Shown here: piece after piece, positions 23,766 through 33,373 of the stretch
How positions within the stretch are numbered: the stretch's first letter is position 1
How the letters are laid out: every line of letters begins with the position of its first letter
NCBI GenBank assembly: GCA_964620215.1
Contig: CAZUJE010000012.1
Location: 1-35,091 of the forward strand
DNA length: 35,091 nucleotides
From: JAUSIF01 sp964620215
Lineage (GTDB): Bacteria; Pseudomonadota; Alphaproteobacteria; Rhizobiales; Xanthobacteraceae
Direction of reading: 5' to 3'
Made by a program: the position numbers and the translations under genes
The notes under the pieces: model-generated
What the model was told of the DNA's origin: nothing
Database searches by the model: none
What the model saw: only the letters and a program-made list of their open reading frames with translations

Positions 23766-24659
23766 ATGGGCAAATCGCTCGCAGAAAATTTTGCGCAGGC
23801 GCGCGCTGTCTTTGAAGAAGTCGATTCCGCCCTCGGCGAAAAACTGTCCGCGATCATGTGGGAAGGCCCGGCGGACAGGATCACGCTGACCGAAAACGCG
23901 CAGCCAGCACTCATGGCCGTGTCGCTCGCCGCGATCCGCGTGCTGGAAGCCGAAGCCGGTCTCGATCTGGCGAAGGACGCGAAGTTCGTCGCCGGTCATT
24001 CGCTAGGCGAATATTCGGCGCTCGCCGCTGTGGGCACCTTCTCTATTAGTGACGCCGCCAAACTTCTGCGCATCCGTGGCCGCTCCATGCAGCAGGCTGT
24101 ACCCGTGGGACAAGGCGCCATGGCCGCGATCCTCGGCATGGAGATCGACGCCGTGCGTGCGCTCGCGGCTGAAGCCGCGCAGGGCGATGTTTGCGAGGCC
24201 GCCAACGACAACGCGCCCGGCCAGATCGTCGTCTCCGGCCACAAGGTTGCGGTCGAGCGCGCCATCGAAATCGCAAAAACCAAAAGCGCCCGCGCGATGT
24301 TGCTGCCCGTATCCGCGCCTTTCCATTGCGCGCTGATGAAGCCCGCCGCCGAGGCGATGCAGAAGGCGCTTTTGGAAGTGAAAGTGAACGCGCCGAAGAT
24401 TCCAGTGGTGGCTAATGTCACCGCGAAACCCTCGACCGATCCCGCCGAGATCGTGAAAAATCTCGTGGCGCAGGTCACCGGCACCGTGCGCTGGCGGGAA
24501 TGCGTCGGCTATCTCGCGCAGAATGGTGTGACTCGCCTTGTAGAAGTTGGCTCCGGCAAGGTGCTGACCGGCATGGCAAAACGCATCGCCAAGGAAGCGA
24601 CGGCCTCCGCCATCGGCACGCCCGAAGACATCGCCGCCTACAAAGCCGCAAAATCCTGA
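23718..24659 (+). CDS. fabD: Malonyl-CoA:ACP transacylase
   Basis: FabD loads malonyl groups from CoA to acyl carrier protein for fatty acid synthesis. The 313 residues are of normal size. The start FTFPGQGSQSVGMG, nucleophile Ser95 in GHSLGEYSALAA, and His203 in APFHCALM are intact, as is the late ANVTAKP segment. The start is TTG at 23718, matching the family N-terminus and carrying AGGGA at 6 nt; longer in-frame starts read leader sequence. It leads a plus-strand run fabD-fabG-acpP-fabF-mltG-yicC-gmk. Its 5' end exists a second time before the HWE kinase gene. Confidence 0.96.
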   Translation: MTTAFTFPGQGSQSVGMGKSLAENFAQARAVFEEVDSALGEKLSAIMWEGPADRITLTENAQPALMAVSLAAIRVLEAEAGLDLAKDAKFVAGHSLGEYSALAAVGTFSISDAAKLLRIRGRSMQQAVPVGQGAMAAILGMEIDAVRALAAEAAQGDVCEAANDNAPGQIVVSGHKVAVERAIEIAKTKSARAMLLPVSAPFHCALMKPAAEAMQKALLEVKVNAPKIPVVANVTAKPSTDPAEIVKNLVAQVTGTVRWRECVGYLAQNGVTRLVEVGSGKVLTGMAKRIAKEATASAIGTPEDIAAYKAAKS

Positions 24660-24692
24660 TACAAACGAAATTCAAGACGAAGGAATAAAGAG

Positions 24693-25430
24693 ATGTTCAA
24701 CCTCTCAGGCAAAAACGCGCTGGTCACCGGTGCCTCCGGCTCCATCGGCGGCGGCATCGCGCGCGCTTTTCATAAACAAGGCGCGACCGTCGGCATTTCC
24801 GGCACCAAGACCGAGTCCCTTGAAAAGCTCGCGAAGGAGCTGGGCGGCCGCGTCCACATCCTGCCTTGCAATCTGTCGAAGACGGAAGAAGTCGAGGCGC
24901 TCGTCCCCGCCGCTGAAAAGGCGATGGGGCAGGTGGACATCCTCGTGAACAATGCGGGTCTGAACCGCGACGCTCTGTTCGTGCGCATCAAGGACGAGGA
25001 CTGGGATGAGGTGATCAAGGTGGACCTCACCGCCGCCTTCCGTCTTTCCCGCGCTGCCGTGTTTCCGATGATGCGCCGCCGCGGCGGCCGCATCATCAAC
25101 ATCACTTCGGTCGTGGGCGTCACCGGCAATGCCGGGCAGGGCAATTATACCGCCGCGAAAGCGGGCCTGATCGGCATGTCGAAGTCGCTCGCGAAGGAAG
25201 TGGCCTCGCGCAATGTGACCGTGAACTGCGTCGCGCCGGGCTTTGTGAAAAGCCCGATGACCGACGCCCTGCCGGAGAAGATTCGCGAGACCATTTTGTC
25301 CGCGGTTCCCGCCGGCCGCCTCGGCACGGCTGACGACGTTGCCGCAGCCTGTGTATTTCTCGCCTCCGAAGAAGCCGCCTGGTTCACCGGCCAGACCCTC
25401 CATGTGAATGGTGGTATGGCGATGATCTAA
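24693..25430 (+). CDS. fabG: 3-oxoacyl-ACP reductase
   Basis: FabG reduces 3-ketoacyl-ACP with NADPH in each elongation cycle. The 245-residue short-chain dehydrogenase has the nucleotide loop TGASGSIGGGIA, NNAG (LVNNAGLNRDALF), the catalytic ITSVVG serine, and YTAAKAG with the Tyr/Lys pair. It ends NGGMAMI as FabG proteins do. GAAGGA lies before the ATG and the gene follows fabD by 33 bp. A 165-bp gap to acpP follows, in which a separate acpP promoter is likely though I could not mark its boxes. Confidence 0.96.
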   Translation: MFNLSGKNALVTGASGSIGGGIARAFHKQGATVGISGTKTESLEKLAKELGGRVHILPCNLSKTEEVEALVPAAEKAMGQVDILVNNAGLNRDALFVRIKDEDWDEVIKVDLTAAFRLSRAAVFPMMRRRGGRIINITSVVGVTGNAGQGNYTAAKAGLIGMSKSLAKEVASRNVTVNCVAPGFVKSPMTDALPEKIRETILSAVPAGRLGTADDVAAACVFLASEEAAWFTGQTLHVNGGMAMI

Positions 25431-25595
25431 GCTTTCCCAAGGGCTTGCAGCGGGCTGCCGCCGTGCTAGCCAAGGGAATTCCGGTATGGTACCGAAACTG
25501 AACTTTGCGGTGGCTTGGGGCTTTCCGCAGCATTCGAACAACGATAGAGACAACTCCGCCGGACAATCTGGCGTGAATAAATAACGGGTGGACCG

Positions 25596-25832
25596 ATGAG
25601 TGACATTGCCGAACGGGTCAAGAAAATCGTCGTCGAGCACCTGGGCGTTGACCCCGAAAAGGTGAACGACAAGGCGAGTTTCATTGACGATCTGGGCGCG
25701 GACAGCCTGGATACGGTCGAGCTGGTCATGGCGTTCGAGGAAGAGTTCGGCTGCGAAATTCCGGACGATGCGGCCGAGACCATTCTCACCGTCGGCGACG
25801 CCGTGAAGTTCCTCGAGAAGAACGCAGCCTGA
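25596..25832 (+). CDS. acpP: Acyl carrier protein
   Basis: This 78-residue acidic four-helix protein carries the growing acyl chain on a phosphopantetheine arm at the serine of GADSLDTVELVM (about Ser37). The start MSDIAERVKKIVVEHLGVD and the end VKFLEKNAA are typical of alphaproteobacterial AcpP. It stands alone in a 165-bp plus 70-bp setting between fabG and fabF, consistent with extra expression relative to its neighbours. Confidence 0.97.
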   Translation: MSDIAERVKKIVVEHLGVDPEKVNDKASFIDDLGADSLDTVELVMAFEEEFGCEIPDDAAETILTVGDAVKFLEKNAA

Positions 25833-25902
25833 TCATCCAATATCTTCTGGGGGCGAACCCTGACCGGGCCGCGGGCATTAGCTTGGGCCCGTGGAGACTT
25901 TG

Positions 25903-27168
25903 ATGCGGCGTGTCGTCGTTACTGGTTTAGGCATGGTCACGCCGCTCGCCACCGGCGTCGAGGAAACGTGGAAACGCATCCTCGAGGGCAAGAGCGGCGC
26001 CAACAAGATCGAGAATTTCGACGTTTCCGACCTGCCTGCAAAAATCGCCTGCCAGGTGAAGCGCGGCGACGGCACTGATGGCACCTTCAATGCCGACCAG
26101 TGGATGGAGCCGAAAGAGCAGCGCAAGGTCGACGACTTTATTATTTACGCGATGGCCGCCTCCAAACAGGCGCTCGACGACGCCAACTGGCATCCGAAGA
26201 ACCAGTCCAACGACGACCAGAACAACACCGGCGTGATGATCGGCTCCGGCATCGGCGGCCTGAACGGCATCGCCGAAACGTCTCTCACGCTGAAAGAGCG
26301 CGGCCCGCGCCGCGTGTCGCCATTCTTCATTCCCGGACGTCTCATTAATTTGGCCGGCGGCTACGTTTCCATCGAGCACGGCCTCAAGGGTCCGAACCAC
26401 GCGGTCGTCACCGCTTGCTCGACCGGGTCTCATGCAATTGGAGACGCGGGCCGTATCATCGCGCTCGGCGATGCCGATGTGATGCTGGCGGGCGGAACAG
26501 AGTCACCCGTAACCCGCATCGGCATGGCTGGCTTCGCCGCCTGCAAGGCGCTCTCCACTTCATTCAATGACACGCCCGAAAAAGCCTCGCGCCCCTACGA
26601 CAAGGATCGCGACGGTTTTGTCATGGGCGAGGGCGCGGGCGTCGTGGTGCTGGAAGAATATGAGCACGCGAAAAAGCGCGGCGCGAAAATCTATGCCGAA
26701 CTCATCGGCTACGGCATGTCCGGCGACGCTTTCCACATCACGGCTCCCACCGAAGACGGCGACGGCGCTTTCCGCTGCATGAACGCCGCGATCAAGCGGG
26801 CCGGCATCGCCCCCGCCGAGATCGACTACATCAACGCGCATGGCACCTCCACGATGGCCGACACCATCGAGCTTGCCGCGGTCGAGCGCGTGGTCGGCAA
26901 TGCGGCGGGCCGCATCTCCATGTCGTCCACGAAGTCGATGATCGGGCATCTTCTGGGTGCCGCCGGCGCGGTGGAGGCGATTTTTTCCATCCTCGCGATG
27001 CGCGATCAGGTTGCACCGCCGACCATCAATCTCGACAATCCTGACGTGGAAACCCCGATCGACCTGGTTCCGCACAAGGCGAACAAGCGCAAGATTGACG
27101 TGGCGCTTTCCAATTCCTTCGGCTTCGGCGGCACAAACGCTTCGCTGGTTTTCCGCCGCGTGCAATAA
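25903..27168 (+). CDS. fabF: 3-oxoacyl-ACP synthase II (KAS II)
   Basis: FabF condenses malonyl-ACP with acyl-ACP and governs long-chain unsaturated products. The 421 residues carry the Cys-His-His triad: Cys in TACSTGSHAIGDA, His in NAHGTSTMADTIE, and His in SMIGHLLGAAGAVEA. The C-terminal NSFGFGGTNASLVF is intact. ATG 25903 has GGAG at 6 nt; the GTG at 25891 in the same frame would overlap that site and is rejected. A hairpin-prone GGGCC/GGCCC pair lies in the 70-bp gap after acpP. Confidence 0.96.
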   Translation: MRRVVVTGLGMVTPLATGVEETWKRILEGKSGANKIENFDVSDLPAKIACQVKRGDGTDGTFNADQWMEPKEQRKVDDFIIYAMAASKQALDDANWHPKNQSNDDQNNTGVMIGSGIGGLNGIAETSLTLKERGPRRVSPFFIPGRLINLAGGYVSIEHGLKGPNHAVVTACSTGSHAIGDAGRIIALGDADVMLAGGTESPVTRIGMAGFAACKALSTSFNDTPEKASRPYDKDRDGFVMGEGAGVVVLEEYEHAKKRGAKIYAELIGYGMSGDAFHITAPTEDGDGAFRCMNAAIKRAGIAPAEIDYINAHGTSTMADTIELAAVERVVGNAAGRISMSSTKSMIGHLLGAAGAVEAIFSILAMRDQVAPPTINLDNPDVETPIDLVPHKANKRKIDVALSNSFGFGGTNASLVFRRVQ

Positions 27169-27239
27169 TACCGCACGCCTAATTCCCGTTTTCGCCACAA
27201 TATCCAATAGTCTGCCCGTTCGGGATTCTCGGAGCATTA

Positions 27240-28784
27240 ATGTCGGACAAACACGGACACGGCGAGGAGCGGCGGCCTCTGCATCCGCGCAGCCCGCGCC
27301 AGGCGTTGCAGCCGGAGCGTATGCCGCCGCCGCCGTCGAAGCGCGCGAAGCACCCGCTCGTAGTGGCGGGCAACGCCATTCTCACTGTCGTTATGCTCCT
27401 GATGATCGGCGTGGGCACCGCGATCTACATCGGCAACGGAAAAATCTCCGAACCCGGTCCGCTCGACCGCGAGCGCGCGGTCGTGGTCAAAGGCGGCGTG
27501 CGCGAAGTCGCCGACACGCTCCGCCGCGAAGGCGTGATCCAGCAGCCGCTTTTGTTTGTCGCCGCGGCGATCATCACGGGATCAACCGGCCAGTTGAAGG
27601 CCGGCGAATATTTGTTCGAAAAGAACGCCAGCGTCCGCGAAGCGCTCGACACCATCATCGAGGGCAAGGTCATCCAGCATCAGGTCACGCTCGCCGAAGG
27701 CCTGACCAGCGAGCAGATCGTGCAGCGGCTGATGGATGCGGAAGTGCTCACCGGCGAGGTGAAACAAATTCCCCGCGAAGGCACGATGCTGCCCGACGGC
27801 TACAAGGTCACGCGCGGCACCACGCGCGAACAGTTGATTGTCCGCATGCAGGCGGCGCATAAGCGTCTCCTCAACGAAGTCTGGGAGCGGCGCTCGCCGG
27901 ACATTCCGTTCAAATCGCCCGAGCAGCTCGTCACGATGGCTTCCATCGTCGAGAAGGAAACCGGCAAGGCCGACGAGCGCACGCGCGTTGCCGCCGTCTT
28001 CATCAACCGGCTTGCGCGCAAGATGCGCCTGCAATCGGATCCGACGATCATTTACGGCCTCGTCGGCGGCAAGGGCTCGCTGGGACGTCCGATCCTGCGC
28101 GAGGAAATCGACCGGCCGACGCCATACAACACCTACACGATCGAAGGCCTGCCGCCGGGACCGATCGCCAATCCTGGCCGCGCCTCGCTCGAAGCCGTCG
28201 CCAATCCTTCGCGCACCAAGGAACTCTATTTCGTCGCCGACGGCACCGGCGGCCATGTATTCGCCGATACCTACGATCAGCACCTGAAGAACGTGCGCCA
28301 GTGGCGCGAGTATCAAAAAGAGCAGGCGACGACCGCGCGCGAGTTGCAGCAGGCGCCCGCGGCCCAGCAGCCTGCGCTTGAAACATCGCCGCCGCCCGCG
28401 CAACAGGCTGCTCCGGTAAAGCCGGCGCAGGAAAAAGAAAAAACCTCGGCTGAAAAGAATTCAGAAAAGAAAGCCGCGCGCGAACGTGCGGCAACCGAAA
28501 AAGCCGAAAAGAGAGCGGCCGAGCGTGAGGCCGCCGAAAAGGCCGCGGCAGAAAAAGCATCCGCGGAAAAAAAGGCTCCTGAAAAGAAGGAAGCCCAGAA
28601 AAAGACCTCACGCACGACGCTGACCGAAGAAGAAAAAAACGCCATTCCGGACCGCGCATTGTCCGCGCCGAAAAAATCCGCAGGGCAGAAAAAGAACGAA
28701 GATGCCACCCCGAGCATCATGTCGGAGCCGCTTCCGTCCGCCGATGTGGACGCGCCGAAGCAGCGCACGCCGATCCGGCAATAA
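27240..28784 (+). CDS. mltG: Endolytic murein transglycosylase MltG with long Lys/Ala/Glu tail
   Basis: MltG is an inner-membrane lytic transglycosylase thought to cut nascent glycan strands and set their length. A cytoplasmic head of about 38 residues precedes one TM helix (about 40-64). A LysM-like part and the YceG catalytic core follow, with the Glu238/Glu240 pair in SIVEKETGKADER, then VFINRLARKMRLQSDPT and GLPPGPIANPG. The core ends near 350. Residues 364-514 form a 150-residue low-complexity tail of Ala, Lys, Glu and Gln, predicted to be extended or coiled in the periplasm; family members usually stop near 340-420. GGAG lies 5 nt before ATG. It follows fabF as in many alphaproteobacteria. 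Confidence 0.94.
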   Translation: MSDKHGHGEERRPLHPRSPRQALQPERMPPPPSKRAKHPLVVAGNAILTVVMLLMIGVGTAIYIGNGKISEPGPLDRERAVVVKGGVREVADTLRREGVIQQPLLFVAAAIITGSTGQLKAGEYLFEKNASVREALDTIIEGKVIQHQVTLAEGLTSEQIVQRLMDAEVLTGEVKQIPREGTMLPDGYKVTRGTTREQLIVRMQAAHKRLLNEVWERRSPDIPFKSPEQLVTMASIVEKETGKADERTRVAAVFINRLARKMRLQSDPTIIYGLVGGKGSLGRPILREEIDRPTPYNTYTIEGLPPGPIANPGRASLEAVANPSRTKELYFVADGTGGHVFADTYDQHLKNVRQWREYQKEQATTARELQQAPAAQQPALETSPPPAQQAAPVKPAQEKEKTSAEKNSEKKAARERAATEKAEKRAAEREAAEKAAAEKASAEKKAPEKKEAQKKTSRTTLTEEEKNAIPDRALSAPKKSAGQKKNEDATPSIMSEPLPSADVDAPKQRTPIRQ

Positions 28785-28864
28785 GTGCTTTCCGCCCTGA
28801 CTTGAGGCCGGGCGTTCGCGCGTCTAATCTCCGCGCGGATTTTTACCCGACTCGGAATCTCCCG

Positions 28865-29748
28865 ATGCCCATTGCCAGCATGACCGGATTCGCCCGCGCG
28901 CAGGGCGCAAGCGGCCCCTATGCCTGGGCGTGGGAACTGAAATCCGTGAATTCGAAAGGCCTCGATCTGCGCCTGCGCCTGCCGCCGGGCTGGGACGCAG
29001 TAGAAGCGCCCGCGCGTGCCGCGGCGGCGAAGATGCTTGCGCGCGGCAATGTCGCGGCGACGCTCGAAGTGAAACGCAACGGCGCGGCGCCAACTGTCCG
29101 CATCAACGAGGAAGTGTTGAGCGCTGTGCTCGGCGCCATCGGCGCGGTTGGCAAGAAAGTCGCGGCGCAGCCGCCGAGCCTCGACGGAATTCTCAATATC
29201 AAAGGCGTCATGGAAATCGCGGACGCCGAGGAAAATGCCGATGAGAAGGCCGCGGCGGAGAAAGCAGTCGTTGCCGGCTTTGAGCAGGCACTGAAAGAAC
29301 TTGTATCCATGCGCCGCCGCGAGGGCGAAGCGCTCGACAAAATCATGCGTGAGCGTGTCGACCAGATCGCGAAACTCGTGAACGACGCGGAAAATGCGCC
29401 GGGGCGCAAGCCGGAAGCGATAAGGGCGCGGCTTGCCGAGCAAGTGAAAGCATTGCTGGAAACCGGCGAGAAATTCGATGCCGACCGGCTCCATTCGGAA
29501 GCCGTGCTGCTCGCGGCCAAGGCCGACGTGCGCGAGGAACTGGACCGGCTGAACGCGCATGTGAGCGCCGCGCGCGAGATGCTGAAGGGCGGCGGGGCCG
29601 TCGGCCGCAAGCTCGACTTTCTGGCGCAGGAATTCAACCGCGAAGCGAATACGCTCTGCGCGAAAGCCAACGACGTGAAGCTCTCACAGATCGGGCTGGA
29701 ACTGAAAACGCTCGTCGATCAATTCCGCGAGCAGGTGCAGAACTTGGA

Positions 29749-29752
<4 letters not shown>
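28865..29752 (+). CDS. yicC: YicC-family endoribonuclease
   Basis: YicC proteins are endoribonucleases linked in E. coli to turnover of the small RNA RyhB. The 295 residues show the N-terminal signature ASMTGFARAQG, WELKSVNSKGLDL(R)LRLPPG, and the C-terminal DUF1732 part GRKLDFLAQEFNREANTLCA KAND. The ATG at 28865 gives the family N-terminus; the open frame extends further up without similarity. The stop overlaps the gmk start by 4 bp (ATGA), the common yicC-gmk coupling. Confidence 0.94.
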
Positions 29753-30521
<769 letters not shown>

Positions 30522-30525
<4 letters not shown>

Positions 30526-31358
30526 CCGAGCCCGCGATATTCGTTCGCCAGCCTGACAAATCCTTCCACCGGCACGTTCTCCGCCCGCAGCGTCGGCTCG
30601 ATGCCGGCTTTTTCCAATAAAGCGCCCGCGTCCACGCCGAGCGATTTCAGGCTTTGCCGCAGCATTTTTCGTCTCTGCCCGAAGGCCGCCTCCGTCACGC
30701 GCTCCAGCGTCTTCAGATCGCAAGGCAAGGGCGCCGCGCGCGGCACGAACTGCACGATGGAGGAAGTCACTTTAGGCGGCGGCACGAAGGCGCTGGGATT
30801 CACGTCGAACAGAATCTTCGGCTCCGTTCGCCACTGGGCGAGAACCGAGAGCCGTCCATAGGTTTTGGAATCCGGCTCCGCCACGATCCGCTCGGCCACT
30901 TCACGCTGGAACATCAGCACCAGACGATCAAACCACGGCGGCCATTTTTCCGAGAGCCAGTTCACCAGCAGCGGCGTCGAGATGTTGTAGGGCAGGTTCG
31001 CGACAACGCGCGCCGGACCCTTCACCATCCCGCGCGGATCGAACTCCAGCGCGTCGCCTTCGACCACTTTCAGTTTTCCGGGATAGGCCGCGGCCACTTC
31101 CTCAAGCGCTTCAACGCAGCGCCGGTCGCGTTCGATGGCGATTACACTCGCACCCTCCGCGAGCAATGCCCGCGTCAGCCCGCCGGGACCGGGACCGACT
31201 TCGACCACTGTCACCCCTTTAAGCGGCCCCGCCGCCCGCGCGATGCGTGAAGTGAGATTCAGATCGAGCAGGAAATTCTGCCCGAGCGATTTTTTCGCGG
31301 ACAATTCATATTTGCGGATGACGTCACGCAGCGGCGGCAGATTGTCGATCTGGCTCAT
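30522..31358 (-). CDS. rsmA: 16S rRNA dimethyladenosine transferase RsmA/KsgA
   Basis: RsmA dimethylates two adjacent adenines near the 3' end of 16S rRNA. The 278 residues include KKSLGQNFLLD, the SAM loop VVEVGPGPGGLTRAL, the acidic IAIERD, the catalytic NLPYNIS, and FQREVAERI. The start ATG overlaps the pdxA stop by 4 bp (ATGA), so it is translationally coupled to pdxA. Its stop overlaps the stop of the convergent gmk. Confidence 0.96.
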
Positions 31359-32371
31359 CCGGCGTGCGCGGGCGCGTCCGCCGTGGCAAGGCGATGCGCG
31401 AGCTTCAGCGCCGCGAGCAGGCTTGCGGGATTGGCGCTGCCGCTGCCCGCGAGGTCGAATGCCGTCCCATGATCCGGCGAAGTCCTGACAAAAGGCAAAC
31501 CGAGCGTCACGTTCACGGCGCGGTCGAAGGCAAGCGTCTTCACCGGTGAGAGCACCTGGTCGTGATACATGCCGAGCGCCACGTCGTATTTTTTGCGGGC
31601 GCCGGCATGAAACAGCGTGTCGGCGGGGAAGGGGCCGGAAGCATCGATGCCTTCCGCCCGCAGTTTCCCGACCGCGGGCCGCACCACCATCTCATCCTCG
31701 CGGCCGATGGTGCCGGCCTCGCCCGCGTGCGGGTTCAGCCCGCACACGGCAAGGCGGGGCTTCGCAATTCCAAACCGGCGCTTCAAATCGTTGGCCGCGA
31801 TGCGGCCGGTTTCCACGATCAATTCCACGCTCAGAAGATGCGGCACTTCCGCGAGCGGCACGTGGATCGTGACCGGGATCACTGAAAGCTCCTCGCTCCA
31901 GATCATCATTACCGGCCTCGGCACCACGCCGCCCTTGGCCGCGAGATGGGCGAGAAATTCCGTGTGGCCGGGAAACTTGAAACCGGCGGCACTCATCACC
32001 GATTTTGCAATCGGATTGGTGACGACCGCCGCGCATTTCCCCGATTGCGTTATCGTCACTGCGCGCTCAATGGCGGCCTTGGCGAGGGCGGCACTCGAAG
32101 CGTCTGGTTTTCCCGGCATCGCGCTGGAAGAAATTCCAACCGGCTCCACCGGCAATGTTTGCGGAAAATGACGCGCGGCTTCGTCCGCGCCGCATTCGGT
32201 GATTTTGACGTTCAAGCCAAGCAGCTTCGCCCGCGCCGCCAGCAGCGCCGGATCGCCGACCAGCAGGAATGGCGGCGTCTTGTTGGCCGCCCGCGCGGCA
32301 AAAATTTGCAGCGCAAGTTCGGGGCCGATCCCCGCCGGCTCCCCCATGCTCAATGCGAGCGGACGTTGCAT
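31355..32371 (-). CDS. pdxA: 4-hydroxythreonine-4-phosphate dehydrogenase
   Basis: PdxA oxidises 4-phosphohydroxy-L-threonine in vitamin B6 synthesis. The 338 residues begin LALSMGEPAGIGPEL and carry the metal histidines in FPGHTEFLA, GLNPHAGE and GMYHDQ. The late TSPDHGTAFDLAG is intact. The ATG shares one base with the surA stop (TGATG), and its own stop overlaps rsmA. The order surA-pdxA-rsmA is the classic arrangement. Confidence 0.96.
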   Translation of the reverse strand: MQRPLALSMGEPAGIGPELALQIFAARAANKTPPFLLVGDPALLAARAKLLGLNVKITECGADEAARHFPQTLPVEPVGISSSAMPGKPDASSAALAKAAIERAVTITQSGKCAAVVTNPIAKSVMSAAGFKFPGHTEFLAHLAAKGGVVPRPVMMIWSEELSVIPVTIHVPLAEVPHLLSVELIVETGRIAANDLKRRFGIAKPRLAVCGLNPHAGEAGTIGREDEMVVRPAVGKLRAEGIDASGPFPADTLFHAGARKKYDVALGMYHDQVLSPVKTLAFDRAVNVTLGLPFVRTSPDHGTAFDLAGSGSANPASLLAALKLAHRLATADAPAHAG

Positions 32372-33312
32372 CAGCGGTATTGGATAATGGCCTGGCGGCG
32401 GAGCTGGCTCAGCACCTGCTGCTCGTCCGCGCTGATGCGGCCCGCCAGCAATTCCTGCTTCACTTCCGTGCGCGAGCCCACGTCCGCCACCGTTTCCTGC
32501 CGCGAGCAGACCGCGACCACTTCGATGCCCATATTGGTCGGCTCCGGCGGCGTCAGCCGTCCGTCCGGGGTGCTTTCCAGGAGTTGCGCCAGCCGCGGCG
32601 GCATGTCGGTGGAGTAACGCTTCACCGGATTCCTGACGACGACTTCCGGATGCGCGCGGGCGTATTGCACGAGGTCGTCGCAGGAATCGACCTGGCCGCG
32701 GAGCGACTCGGCGTCCTTGATCCGTTGCGCGCGCAGCGTCGGCGGAGAACTTTTCGGAATCACGAACACAAGCTGACGCAGCGTGTATTGCATCGCCTTC
32801 TTGTTCGGCGTCTCGCCGCGCGCCAGCAGCGCCGCCACCACGTCGGCGTCGCGCACCTGGAAAGAACCGGGCGTCATTTTCTGCAACACGTCACGCCAAG
32901 CGAGATCGACGCGCAGCTTGTTCTTGAACGACGTGGGATCGATGCCGGCTTGCTGGAACGCCTTGGCGAATTCGTCGGCCGACCGGCCGGATTGCGCAGC
33001 CATGGCTGTAAAGGCGCGATCTCCTTGCGCGACGGTGATTTCAATGTTGAGCCGGAGCGCCTGGTTCCATTTCACCTTCTCGTTGATGAGTTCTTCCAGT
33101 GCTTCCTGCTTGCTGGATTTCTTGCGGGAGAAAACCTCCAGCATCTTCATGCGATGTTCCACGTCTCGCGCCGTAATCGGCTCGCCGCCGACGAGCGCCA
33201 CGAGCGATTGCGCGGATGCGGGCGTGGAAACGAGTGCCGTGAACAGCATGCAGGCGGCCGCGGCAATACCCGCGCGGCCAAGCCAAATCTGCTGTTTCCG
33301 TCCCTTGTTCAT
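32371..33312 (-). CDS. surA: SurA-like periplasmic peptidyl-prolyl isomerase/chaperone
   Basis: The 313-residue exported protein has a signal peptide (about 1-35, ending STPASAQ). A SurA N-terminal chaperone helix domain follows (about 36-155, ALVGGEPITARDVEHRMKML, LEELINEKVKWNQAL). One parvulin-like domain comes next (about 160-275), then a short C-terminal helix. E. coli SurA has two parvulin domains and 428 residues, so this is the short single-parvulin form. It delivers outer membrane proteins, including LptD, encoded just upstream on the same strand after 61 bp. The parvulin domain is weak and may not be an active isomerase. Confidence 0.88.
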   Translation of the reverse strand: MNKGRKQQIWLGRAGIAAAACMLFTALVSTPASAQSLVALVGGEPITARDVEHRMKMLEVFSRKKSSKQEALEELINEKVKWNQALRLNIEITVAQGDRAFTAMAAQSGRSADEFAKAFQQAGIDPTSFKNKLRVDLAWRDVLQKMTPGSFQVRDADVVAALLARGETPNKKAMQYTLRQLVFVIPKSSPPTLRAQRIKDAESLRGQVDSCDDLVQYARAHPEVVVRNPVKRYSTDMPPRLAQLLESTPDGRLTPPEPTNMGIEVVAVCSRQETVADVGSRTEVKQELLAGRISADEQQVLSQLRRQAIIQYR

Positions 33313-33373
33313 GACGCCTCTGCTGGTTCAGGGGCTGTGGAGACACCGGAATAACACACTGGCGCCTCCTCGC

